Assembly (NCBI GenBank): GCA_945860945.1
Contig: CAMASG010000019.1
Span: 1-40,798, forward strand
Direction: 5' to 3'
Length of the DNA stretch: 40,798 nt
DNA from: Akkermansia muciniphila
GTDB taxonomy: Bacteria > Verrucomicrobiota > Verrucomicrobiia > Limisphaerales > SIAT01
Shown here in pieces: positions 34,709 through 40,798 of the stretch (the first letter of the stretch is position 1; every line of letters begins with the position of its first letter). The translations under genes were made by a program, and so were the position numbers. The notes under the pieces were generated by a model. That model saw only the letters and a program-made list of their open reading frames with translations, was not told the DNA's origin and did not search any database.

Positions 34709-37700
34709 TAGTGCGCTCCTTTCTTGGCCTCGTGCCCGCTCTTGCCGTTGTCTCCGGCTTTGTGGTCAACGAACGGACTGGCGTTCTTCTCGAACTTCTC
34801 GCCAGTGTGCTCGGTGAGGCTGAACGGATATTCGTGGTAATCAGGCATCGCCGGATTCGGGTTGCGAACCTTGGCGAGATAAGTGACGCGCGCACGATTG
34901 TCGAGGAAGCCGAGCACCGCGTAGTCGCGCGCCTGCAACTTGAGCTGCGAGACGTGGCTCTTGGGATCGAGGATGTTTCCGAAAACAATCGCCTCGGCGG
35001 GGCAAGCCTGCTGGCAAGCGGTCTTCAGAGCGCCATCGCGCACGGCGACATCGCCGGAGGCTCCGACCTTCACCTTTTGGGCGATCTTGGCCTGCTCGAT
35101 GCGCTGCACGCAGAACGTGCACTTCTCCATCACGCCGCGCATGCGGACGCTCACCTCTGGGTTGCGGGCGAGCTTGAGCAACTCCCATTCATCGGACGGA
35201 CGCTTCGCGAGCGGTCCAGCGTAAAGGTTCTCAATCGGGCGCTTATTGTAATCGAAGAAATTGAACCGGCGCACTTTCCACGCGCAGTTGTTCGAGCAGT
35301 AACGCGTGCCGATGCAGCGGTTGTAGGTCATCAGGTTGAGACCTTCCTCGTCGTGCACGGTCGCGTTGACGGGGCAAACAGTCTCGCACGGGGCATTCTC
35401 GCAATGCTGGCAGAGCATCGGCTGGTTGACGACCTGCGGTTCGTCGATCCAATCGAGCTTGACCTGATCCACGTCCGTGCCGGTCTCGTTGCGCTTGAGA
35501 TTCGGCAGGCCGGTGAAATAACGGTCGATGCGCATCCAGTGCATCTCGCGGCCGCGGATCACTTGATCCTTGCCGACGATCGGGATGTTGTTCTCGCTCT
35601 GACAAGCGATGACGCACGCCGAGCAGCCGACGCACATGTTCAGATCAATCGACATGCCCCACTGATGCACATCGCTCTTGAGCGTGGGGTGGGTGGTGTA
35701 CGGATGCTCGTAAATCGGGAGCGGCAGGCCGGTCTTCGGATCCACCGGGATGTGCTTGGCATGGGCTGGCGAATCCAGATCCATATTCTTCGCGAAATCC
35801 GGCTTCTTATTGAACTGCGCCAGATTCGCCTCGCGCACGATCGGACGGCCTTCCATCGACCAATGATCCTGCGTGCAGGCGAACGGGGAAACGGAACCGG
35901 TCTTCGAAAGTGTCGCGCCCGCGGCGAAGTGGACCGCCGTCGTGGTGCGGAGCTTGTAGGCGTTGAAGCCGACCGTGTCCTGCTTCAGGAAATCCGCGCC
36001 GCGGCTGCTGCTGCCGCCGGGGATTCCGGGGCGCATCGGATTGTTGCTCGGCTTGAAATTGGCGATGCGACCTCCCTTTTCGCGGCCGTAGCCCAGAGCG
36101 ATGCCGACGGTGAAATCCGCTTGGCCGGGCTGAATCCAGATCGGGCCCTTCACGCTGCGCACGCCGAGCTTGAGATCGACCACGTCGTTGTTCTGAACAC
36201 CGAGCGCGGCGGCCGTCTTGCGGCTCATCAGCACCGCGTTGTCCCACGTGATCTTCGTGATCGGATCAGGCAACTCCTGCAGCCAGCCGTTGTTCGAGAA
36301 CCGGCCGTCGTCGAGGCTGTAGTCGCGTGTGAAAATGACTTCGAGATTGTCCACGCCCGCCGCCTTCGCAGCCACGCTGGCCGCCACCGGCACCACCACT
36401 TCGTTCAGCACCACATCCACCGGCTTGGCCGTGCTGCCGGCGAGGAAGCCGTCGTGCAGGAACCTCTTCCACTTCTCCTCGGTGTTGCCGCCGTTGGAGA
36501 GCGCCTTGAACGTTTCGCGCGTGAGATCGTAAGGCTTGGTCGCGGCGAGACCCGCGAGGCGCGCGAGCACTTCGACCTCGGTCAATCCGTCAAAGAGCGG
36601 CGCGATGAGCGGCTGCACCGGGACCAGCGTGCCGTCGCTCGTCCGGGCGTCGCCCCACGTCTCGAGATAATGCGCGGCGGGCAGATGCAGAGCCGCACCG
36701 GCAGCGAACGTCTCATCCTCGTAATATCCGAGGCGGACGACGGTCTTGGCCTTCTTCTGCGCGGCGGCCCAGTCGAGATCCGACGGAGCGTTGTAAGCGG
36801 GGTTGCCACCGAGAATCACGAGCGTGGAAACTTGGCCAGCCTTCAACACCCCAGCGAGCGCGTTCAGGTTGTCTTCGGACGGCGCGGGCGCGGGCAGGAA
36901 CTGGACGGTCTTGCCGTTGTTGCCGAGCGCGGCGTTGATGGCGTGCGCGAAAAGATGGACGGCGAGCGGCTGGCGATGGCCGGCGAGCACCAGCGAGCTG
37001 CCCTTGTGCTTGAGCAAGTCATTCGCGCATTCCTCGGCCCACTTCTGCTCGTGTGCGCTGAAACCCGCGGGCCAATTCACTGCCTGTCCGCGGGCCTTCG
37101 CGAGAACGGCGGCGGCGAGCACAGCCACGCCCGACGCAGCAATGCGCAGACGATGATCGGCGTTCGCGCCGGTCTGGCTCATCAATGGCTCGGCCACGTA
37201 AAGCCGGTTCATCTTGTCGCCCGGCTTAGAAATCTTGCGGCCCTTCGCGAAGTCACGGATCGAACGCTGCGCGTCCTCTTCGCCGCCGATGAAATCGCAA
37301 TCGAGCGAGAGGATCACCTCCGCCTTGTCGATCTGCGGATACGGGCGCACGTCCTGACCGTACGCGGCGCGAGCGGAGGCGCGGTGGATGTCGAAGTCCA
37401 CGGGCTCATAGACGAACCAGCGGGCCTTCGGGAACTTCTCGGCGACGAGCTGCTGCACGCGCGTGCGCGTCGGCGAATTACTCCGCTCGAAGAGGAAACA
37501 GAGGCCTTCGCCCCCATTCGCGGCGGCGGCGGTGGAAAGCGCGGACAGCTTCGCCAGCGCTTCCTCGCGGGAGATTGTTTTGCTCTCGGCACGGAAATTG
37601 CGCGCACGATCGGCGTCGTAAAGATTGAGCAGCGAAGCCTGCGCGAACACGTCCGTGCCGCCGGTGGCCTGCGGGTGTTCCTTGTTGCCTTCGACCTTCA

Positions 37701-38064
37701 CAGGCCGGCCGTCGTGGGATTTCACGAGCAGCGGCACCGCACCCGCGCGCGTCGGCATCGACGTCGCGTAATACTGCGCCACGCCGTGGATGTACCCTTC
37801 GGGCTGCTTGGTGAACGGGACAATCTTCTCGACCGGCCGGCGGCAACCGGTGCCGATGAGTCCGAGACCGGCCAGCGCGAACGGCGCGGCCATTAGCTTG
37901 ATGAAATCGCGGCGGGTGCTCTCGTCCTGCAGATCGCTCGCGCCAGAGGGGAACTCGCGCGTGGCCCAGTCCTTGAACTCGGGAGTGTCGGAGAGTTGCT
38001 CGAGGCTGCGCCAATAGACGACGCCGTTATCCGGCTCTGGAGAGACAGGGGGAATCGTTTTCAT
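34708..38064 (-). CDS. actB: Alternative complex III subunit ActB (molybdopterin-fold plus iron-sulfur fusion), Tat-exported
   Basis: From ATG 38064 ([12 protein letters not shown]) it is 1118 aa; the track start adds six residues. A Tat signal ([18 protein letters not shown]) sits unusually far in, at about residue 50, as is usual for ActB, and ends in a lipobox-like GTGC. Residues to about 790 follow the molybdopterin-oxidoreductase fold; in ACIII this part is believed to bind no molybdenum. From about 800 an NrfC-like ferredoxin domain carries [46 protein letters not shown] and CQQACPAEA, enough cysteines for four clusters. It carries electrons from quinol to the cytochromes. ATGA overlap with actA. 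Confidence 0.95.
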   Translation of the reverse strand: MKTIPPVSPEPDNGVVYWRSLEQLSDTPEFKDWATREFPSGASDLQDESTRRDFIKLMAAPFALAGLGLIGTGCRRPVEKIVPFTKQPEGYIHGVAQYYATSMPTRAGAVPLLVKSHDGRPVKVEGNKEHPQATGGTDVFAQASLLNLYDADRARNFRAESKTISREEALAKLSALSTAAAANGGEGLCFLFERSNSPTRTRVQQLVAEKFPKARWFVYEPVDFDIHRASARAAYGQDVRPYPQIDKAEVILSLDCDFIGGEEDAQRSIRDFAKGRKISKPGDKMNRLYVAEPLMSQTGANADHRLRIAASGVAVLAAAVLAKARGQAVNWPAGFSAHEQKWAEECANDLLKHKGSSLVLAGHRQPLAVHLFAHAINAALGNNGKTVQFLPAPAPSEDNLNALAGVLKAGQVSTLVILGGNPAYNAPSDLDWAAAQKKAKTVVRLGYYEDETFAAGAALHLPAAHYLETWGDARTSDGTLVPVQPLIAPLFDGLTEVEVLARLAGLAATKPYDLTRETFKALSNGGNTEEKWKRFLHDGFLAGSTAKPVDVVLNEVVVPVAASVAAKAAGVDNLEVIFTRDYSLDDGRFSNNGWLQELPDPITKITWDNAVLMSRKTAAALGVQNNDVVDLKLGVRSVKGPIWIQPGQADFTVGIALGYGREKGGRIANFKPSNNPMRPGIPGGSSSRGADFLKQDTVGFNAYKLRTTTAVHFAAGATLSKTGSVSPFACTQDHWSMEGRPIVREANLAQFNKKPDFAKNMDLDSPAHAKHIPVDPKTGLPLPIYEHPYTTHPTLKSDVHQWGMSIDLNMCVGCSACVIACQSENNIPIVGKDQVIRGREMHWMRIDRYFTGLPNLKRNETGTDVDQVKLDWIDEPQVVNQPMLCQHCENAPCETVCPVNATVHDEEGLNLMTYNRCIGTRYCSNNCAWKVRRFNFFDYNKRPIENLYAGPLAKRPSDEWELLKLARNPEVSVRMRGVMEKCTFCVQRIEQAKIAQKVKVGASGDVAVRDGALKTACQQACPAEAIVFGNILDPKSHVSQLKLQARDYAVLGFLDNRARVTYLAKVRNPNPAMPDYHEYPFSLTEHTGEKFEKNASPFVDHKAGDNGKSGHEAKKGAH

Positions 38065-38711
38065 CGATGGCAGGCGGAGCAATTCTGCGAGGCGTTGACC
38101 TTCCAGTCGTGGACGAACTTCGCGCCATCACGCTGGGCAAAGCCCGGTGGTGCCTGCCAATTGAGGTTATACACTTGGTCGGGCGGACGAATCTTCTCAG
38201 CAGGGTTGCGGTGGCAATCGACGCAGAAGCTCATCGAGAGCGGCTTCTCGTGCCGCACCTCGTCCATCTTGTCGACGCGCCCGTGGCAATGCACGCAGCT
38301 CACACCGCGGTTCACGTGGACCGAGTGGTTGAAAAACACGTAGTCCGGCGTCTTGTGAATCTGCGTCCACGCGATCGGCACGTTGTTGGAATAGCTGTTG
38401 CGCACCAGCGTCAGCTTCGGATCATCCTTCAGCACTTGGTTGTGGCAGTTCATGCACGTGCTCGCCGCCGGCACGTTCGAGTACCACGATTTCTCCACGC
38501 CGTTGTGGCAGTAGCGGCAGTCGAGGCCGAGTTGGCCCGCGTGGATCGTGTGCGAGAACGCCACCGGCTGCACCGGCTGGTAGCCGACGTTCGCGTACTT
38601 GTTGGTGAAGTAGTAGGTCACGCCGGCCGCCGCCGCGCCACCCACGAGCACCGCACCGGTGATGAGCCACACCGGCAACCGGTTCGTCCACTTTGGAAAA
38701 ATATCAGACAT
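38061..38711 (-). CDS. actA: Alternative complex III subunit ActA (pentahaem cytochrome c)
   Basis: From ATG 38711 (MSDIFPKWTNRLPVW) it is 216 aa; the track start 16 codons upstream is not family-like. One N-terminal transmembrane anchor (LITGAVLVGGAAAAGVTYYF) is followed by five CxxCH sites: CRYCH (65), CMNCH (86), CVHCH (139), CVDCH (163) and CSACH at the extreme C-terminus. PVAFSHTIHAGQLGLDCRYC and FFNHSVHVNRGVSCVHC are typical of this cytochrome c7/NrfH-like subunit. It is the first gene of the operon; the upstream region holds a CRP-type palindrome. Confidence 0.95.
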   Translation of the reverse strand: MSDIFPKWTNRLPVWLITGAVLVGGAAAAGVTYYFTNKYANVGYQPVQPVAFSHTIHAGQLGLDCRYCHNGVEKSWYSNVPAASTCMNCHNQVLKDDPKLTLVRNSYSNNVPIAWTQIHKTPDYVFFNHSVHVNRGVSCVHCHGRVDKMDEVRHEKPLSMSFCVDCHRNPAEKIRPPDQVYNLNWQAPPGFAQRDGAKFVHDWKVNASQNCSACHR

Positions 38712-38765
38712 GCCAAAAAATAGCGGGGCGAAGCCTAGCGGCATCCAGCGCGAGCGCAAGCCGTT

Positions 38766-38783
38766 TTGTGATTTTTTTCACAA
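38766..38783. promoter_or_regulatory. Perfect CRP/FNR-family palindrome TTGTGA-N6-TCACAA upstream of actA
   Basis: TTGTGA (38766-38771), TTTTTT and TCACAA (38778-38783) form a perfect 6+6 inverted repeat matching the CRP half-sites TGTGA-N6-TCACA. It lies 54 bp upstream of the actA ATG, in a T-run that makes it stand out from the GC-rich surroundings. It suggests that a CRP/FNR-family regulator controls the respiratory operon. No regulator gene is in the window, and the promoter position is not certain. Confidence 0.6.
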
Positions 38784-38843
38784 GCGCCACAAGAAAGTAG
38801 CCCGCGTCACACAGCGTATCGCCCCATCTGATGGCCCGATGCA

Positions 38844-38883
38844 GGGAGAATCACGCCGAGTGATGGCAGCACGGGATTCTCCC
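38844..38883. repeat. 9-bp inverted repeat upstream of the act operon
   Basis: GGGAGAATC (38844-38852) and GATTCTCCC (38875-38883) are perfect inverted copies 22 nt apart, about 135-170 bp before actA. The 38712-39041 gap has no gene that I can support. It holds this repeat, the CRP-type site and the terminator of the gene at 39042-39431. The inverted repeat could be an operator or a stem-loop. Confidence 0.45.
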
Positions 38884-38961
38884 GCGGTCGCTTTCTGCCG
38901 GTGAAACGTGGCCAATCTACCTCAAGCCCCCATTCGCGCAAGACCGAGTTATCCACGCCCC

Positions 38962-38999
38962 CTCCGCAAAAAGAAAAAGACCGAGGGTTCACCTCGGTC
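38962..38999 (-). terminator. Intrinsic terminator of the small conserved gene
   Basis: On the minus strand GACCGAGG (38999-38992), a 5-nt loop TGAAC and CCTCGGTC (38986-38979) form a perfect 8-bp stem. TTTTTCTTTTTGCGG follows directly. This ends transcription from the gene at 39042-39431, about 43 bp beyond its stop, before the act promoter region. Confidence 0.85.
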
Positions 39000-39041
39000 C
39001 GACTGCCCTGCACATCTCAGCCCCGCACCACCTCAACCACC

Positions 39042-39431
39042 CTACGCCGCCGCGGCCGCATCCGGCGGCAACGCCTCCCCTTCAGGCCCCTTGCGGGTCA
39101 GACCACTGCTCCGCTCGTCATATGGCACATAGCCCATCGCACGATACAGCGCCGAGTTCGGCCCGAACGCCGGGTCCGCCTTCACCCCATCCACCACGCG
39201 ACGGCAGAACTCCGCCAACACCGCGTCCTCCAAATCGCGCCCCTTGGCCGCCAGCTCCCGCTGCAGCTCGGCCAGCTCGATGACCTTCCGCGCGTCCTCG
39301 CTCTTCCCCCATTGCACGAGGAACGCCGCCAAGGTCAACCCGCCGAAGCTGGCCTCCTTCGCCACTTCATCCCACGCCTTCAGCATCTTGTCCGCCCGCT
39401 CTTTGATGTATTTGTTGTTGATGTGTGCCAT
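39042..39431 (-). CDS. Small conserved-looking soluble protein, unknown function
   Basis: Starting at ATG 39431 (MAHINNKYIKERADKMLKAW) it is 129 aa; the track start adds 19 residues. The protein is mostly helical and soluble (EVAKEASFGGLTLAAFLVQW, VIELAELQRELAAKGRDLED, DPAFGPNSALYRAMGYVPYD), ending in a GLTRKG motif and an Ala run. I recall similar short proteins in Verrucomicrobia and Acidobacteria without known function; not searched. It has its own intrinsic terminator and a plausible promoter, so it is a monocistronic gene. The codon bias matches its neighbours. Confidence 0.75.
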   Translation of the reverse strand: MAHINNKYIKERADKMLKAWDEVAKEASFGGLTLAAFLVQWGKSEDARKVIELAELQRELAAKGRDLEDAVLAEFCRRVVDGVKADPAFGPNSALYRAMGYVPYDERSSGLTRKGPEGEALPPDAAAAA

Positions 39432-39488
39432 AGTTTTGTCTAGTTCTTGGTTTTGGGACTTTCGGCCATTTACGCTCCTCGGAGTCAT

Positions 39489-39600
39489 TCCTTAAGCGAT
39501 ATTATTATCATGCCAGAATATTGCTTCTAAAACAAGATTTAAATGCCTCATAACAAGACTATTACAATTCTATTTTGCTTGACTTTTAATCAAAGTTCCG
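39489..39600. other. AT-rich intergenic stretch with candidate promoters
   Basis: About 110 bp of roughly 30% GC in a window of about 60% GC. On the minus strand, TGATAATAAT at about 39501-39510 is an extended -10-like match some 70-80 bp before the 39431 start. On the plus strand, TTGACT (39579-39584), 17 nt and TCTAAA (39602-39607) form a weak promoter pointing into the repeat array. No gene is supported here. Confidence 0.4.
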
Positions 39601-39709
39601 GTCTAAATCCTCATCCCAAACCCCCGCCCCGCCGTCCCCCCTCGAAACAATCCCTATTCTGAGCCATACTGTCTCACTTTTGGCTCTTTTGGGTCGAAGT
39701 TTCGACCTT

Positions 39710-39919
39710 GTGAACGTGTTCCTTGACCTCGCGAGCGTGTTCCCAAGGTCGATGAACGCGTTCCTTGAGTCCGTGAACGTCTTCACAGCCTCTGTGAAAG
39801 CTTTCGTAGAGTCGCGGAACGCTCCCACTGAGACACGGAATGCGTTCACAAGGTCGAGGAACACGTTCACTGACTCAGTTGAAGCCTTCACAAGGTCAAG
39901 GAACGCGTCCGCAAGGACC
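39710..39919. repeat. Array of ten in-phase 21-bp near-palindromic repeats
   Basis: Ten consecutive 21-bp units run without gaps from 39710 (GTGAACGTGTTCCTTGACCTC, ATGAACGCGTTCCTTGAGTCC, GTGAAAGCTTTCGTAGAGTCG, AGGAACACGTTCACTGACTCA and others). The shared core GAACGCGTTC is itself a palindrome, one per two helical turns. A further GGTCGAA-GT-TTCGACC palindrome (39692-39707) could be a diverged unit just before. Because the unit is near-palindromic and 21 is a multiple of three, both strands stay open and encode heptads (xSxNAFx). Neither strand's track ORF has an ATG start (TTG in both), so coding is doubtful. Confidence 0.8.
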
Positions 39920-39937
39920 AAGAATCGAAGAGAAAGG

Positions 39938-39958
39938 CCTAAAATAACGACTTTTAGG
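39938..39958. other. Hairpin after the 21-bp array
   Basis: CCTAAAA (39938-39944) and TTTTAGG (39952-39958) form a perfect 7-bp stem with a 7-nt loop. A second CTTTTAGGG copy lies near 40000-40008. It is not followed by a clear T-tract. The remaining sequence to 40120 shows no gene that I can support. Confidence 0.4.
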
Positions 39959-40120
39959 GCTGGGAACGGCTTCGGAAGAGGCAAGCACGGCTCCGGAGGC
40001 TTTTAGGGGAAATTACCTGCCTCACGGAACAGGATGGTTCAAAGAGCAGAGGTTCGCAGATCCCGTTCCCTCGAACTTCTCGCTTCTCTCGGATTGGTTT
40101 CAAACTCTACACTCGCGCAC

Positions 40121-40798
40121 GTGAAATCCATTCTTCGCAGTCTGAACCGTTCGCTGTTCCTCGCCGTGCTGTTCCTTGTCGCTGGCCACGCCGCGTTCGC
40201 CGCGAGTCTGGCGTTGCCGCGCAGCACACCGGAGGCGCAGGGCGTTTCCTCCGCCAGCATCCGGGCGTTCATCGAGGCGGCGGATAAGCAGGTGGACACG
40301 ATGCACAGCTTCATCCTCGTGCGGCACGGGCACGTGGTCGCGGAGGGTTGGTGGAAGCCGGAATCGGCGGAGAAGCCGCACGTGATGCATTCGCTCAGCA
40401 AGAGCTTCGCCTCGACGGCGGTGGGGTTGGCGGTCGCGGAGGGAAAGCTGAGCGTGGATGATCCGGTGTTAAAATTCTTTCCGGAAGACGCGCCGGCCGA
40501 GCCGTCCGCCAAACTGAAAGCGATGCGCGTGAGGGATCTTCTCACGATGTCCACGGGGCATCAGACGGAGCCGAAGTTCACGCCGGACGCGTCGTGGGTG
40601 AAGACGTTTCTCGCGCATCCGGTGGAGCACAAGCCGGGCGCGCATTTCCAATACAACTCGCCGGCGACGCATATGTGCTCGGCCATCGTGCGCAAGGTGA
40701 CGGGCGAGACGGTGCTGGATTATCTCAAGCCGCGCCTGTTCGAGCCGCTGGGCATCGAGAAGCCGGAGTGGGGCAGCAGTCCGCAGGGCAACACGCTC
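40121..40798 (+). CDS. Beta-lactamase-family serine hydrolase, exported, C-terminally cut by the window end
   Basis: Not in the ORF track because it runs off the end; translated by hand. From GTG 40121 the frame is open for 226 codons. A signal peptide (SLFLAVLFLVAGHAAFAA) is followed by LPRSTPEAQGVSSASIRAFI, FILVRHGHVVAEGWWKPES, the catalytic SxxK in MHSLSKSFASTAVGLAV, and HFQYNSPATHMCSAIVRKVT with the YxN Tyr. This is the class C beta-lactamase/esterase family of PVC bacteria, probably not a resistance enzyme. The C-terminal part with the third motif is missing from the window. No ribosome-binding site is evident at the GTG. Confidence 0.88.
   Translation, partial: MKSILRSLNRSLFLAVLFLVAGHAAFAASLALPRSTPEAQGVSSASIRAFIEAADKQVDTMHSFILVRHGHVVAEGWWKPESAEKPHVMHSLSKSFASTAVGLAVAEGKLSVDDPVLKFFPEDAPAEPSAKLKAMRVRDLLTMSTGHQTEPKFTPDASWVKTFLAHPVEHKPGAHFQYNSPATHMCSAIVRKVTGETVLDYLKPRLFEPLGIEKPEWGSSPQGNTL

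Noticed and set aside
34711-37896. 1061-aa plus-strand ORF opposite actB
   Set aside because: It is the antisense shadow of a clear ActB frame; the protein is Arg/Leu/His-rich without motifs, as expected from GC-rich codon bias.
39710-39919. CRISPR array
   Set aside because: The units are contiguous 21-mers without unique spacers and no cas genes are nearby.
39586-40006. Overlapping ORFs 39586-39984 (minus) and 39680-40006 (plus) as genes
   Set aside because: Both arise from the near-palindromic 21-bp repeat, both start at TTG, and neither has a ribosome-binding site; annotated as a repeat, with coding left open.

Overview
The window reads as chromosomal DNA of a GC-rich Gram-negative bacterium of the PVC group, most likely Verrucomicrobiota. 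I infer this from the PSCyt1/DUF1549/DUF1553 plus DUF1501 gene pair, a full alternative complex III operon with the fused ActB form, secreted ceramidase-like and S9D peptidase proteins, and a Tat-exported sugar-phosphate-isomerase-like protein. All calls come from reading the sequence; no database search was run. Both ends cut through genes that the ORF track misses.

Layout. 1-4256 (minus): a three-gene operon of two PSCyt1 proteins around a DUF1501 protein. 4362-11969 (minus): a housekeeping block of pgpA, pgsA, rimO, a RodZ-like gene, a DUF2007/zinc-ribbon gene broken by an in-frame stop, ftsK and mobA. 12196-15913 (plus): rpsB-tsf, a terminator, pyrH-frr, then a YlbF-family gene. 15927-27750: mixed single genes and short operons (type I phosphodiesterase, sugar isomerase-like protein, S9D peptidase, serine hydrolases, a GYF-domain membrane operon, dprA, ceramidase-like protein, methyltransferase). 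27787-38711 (minus): one long, tightly overlapped respiratory operon, actABCDEF, then a 123-aa membrane protein, then cbb3-like subunits. 38712-39041: its upstream region, with a perfect CRP-type palindrome and the terminator of the next gene. 39042-39431: a small conserved-looking protein. 39432-40120: an AT-rich stretch and an in-phase array of 21-bp near-palindromic repeats. 40121 to the end: a truncated beta-lactamase-family gene.

The most interesting region is the respiratory operon. ActA-F form a quinol:electron-acceptor oxidoreductase. In many bacteria it is followed by a working caa3 or cbb3 oxidase. Here the CcoN-like subunit keeps the fold-level landmarks of the family (YGR...NA, VPK..RP.YS, YH.VP) but has lost at least four of the six metal-binding histidines and the catalytic tyrosine. 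It therefore should not reduce oxygen. It is co-encoded with two single-heme cytochromes (CcoO-like and a one-heme CcoP-like). The operon may encode an ACIII-linked electron-exit module built on a retired oxidase scaffold.

Other signals worth a look are the nonsense-split zinc-ribbon gene, the 21-bp repeat array whose two strands both encode heptad-repeat peptides, the TGTGA-N6-TCACA site before actA, the lysine-rich linker insertion in RimO, and the Cys-rich tail of the YlbF-family protein.
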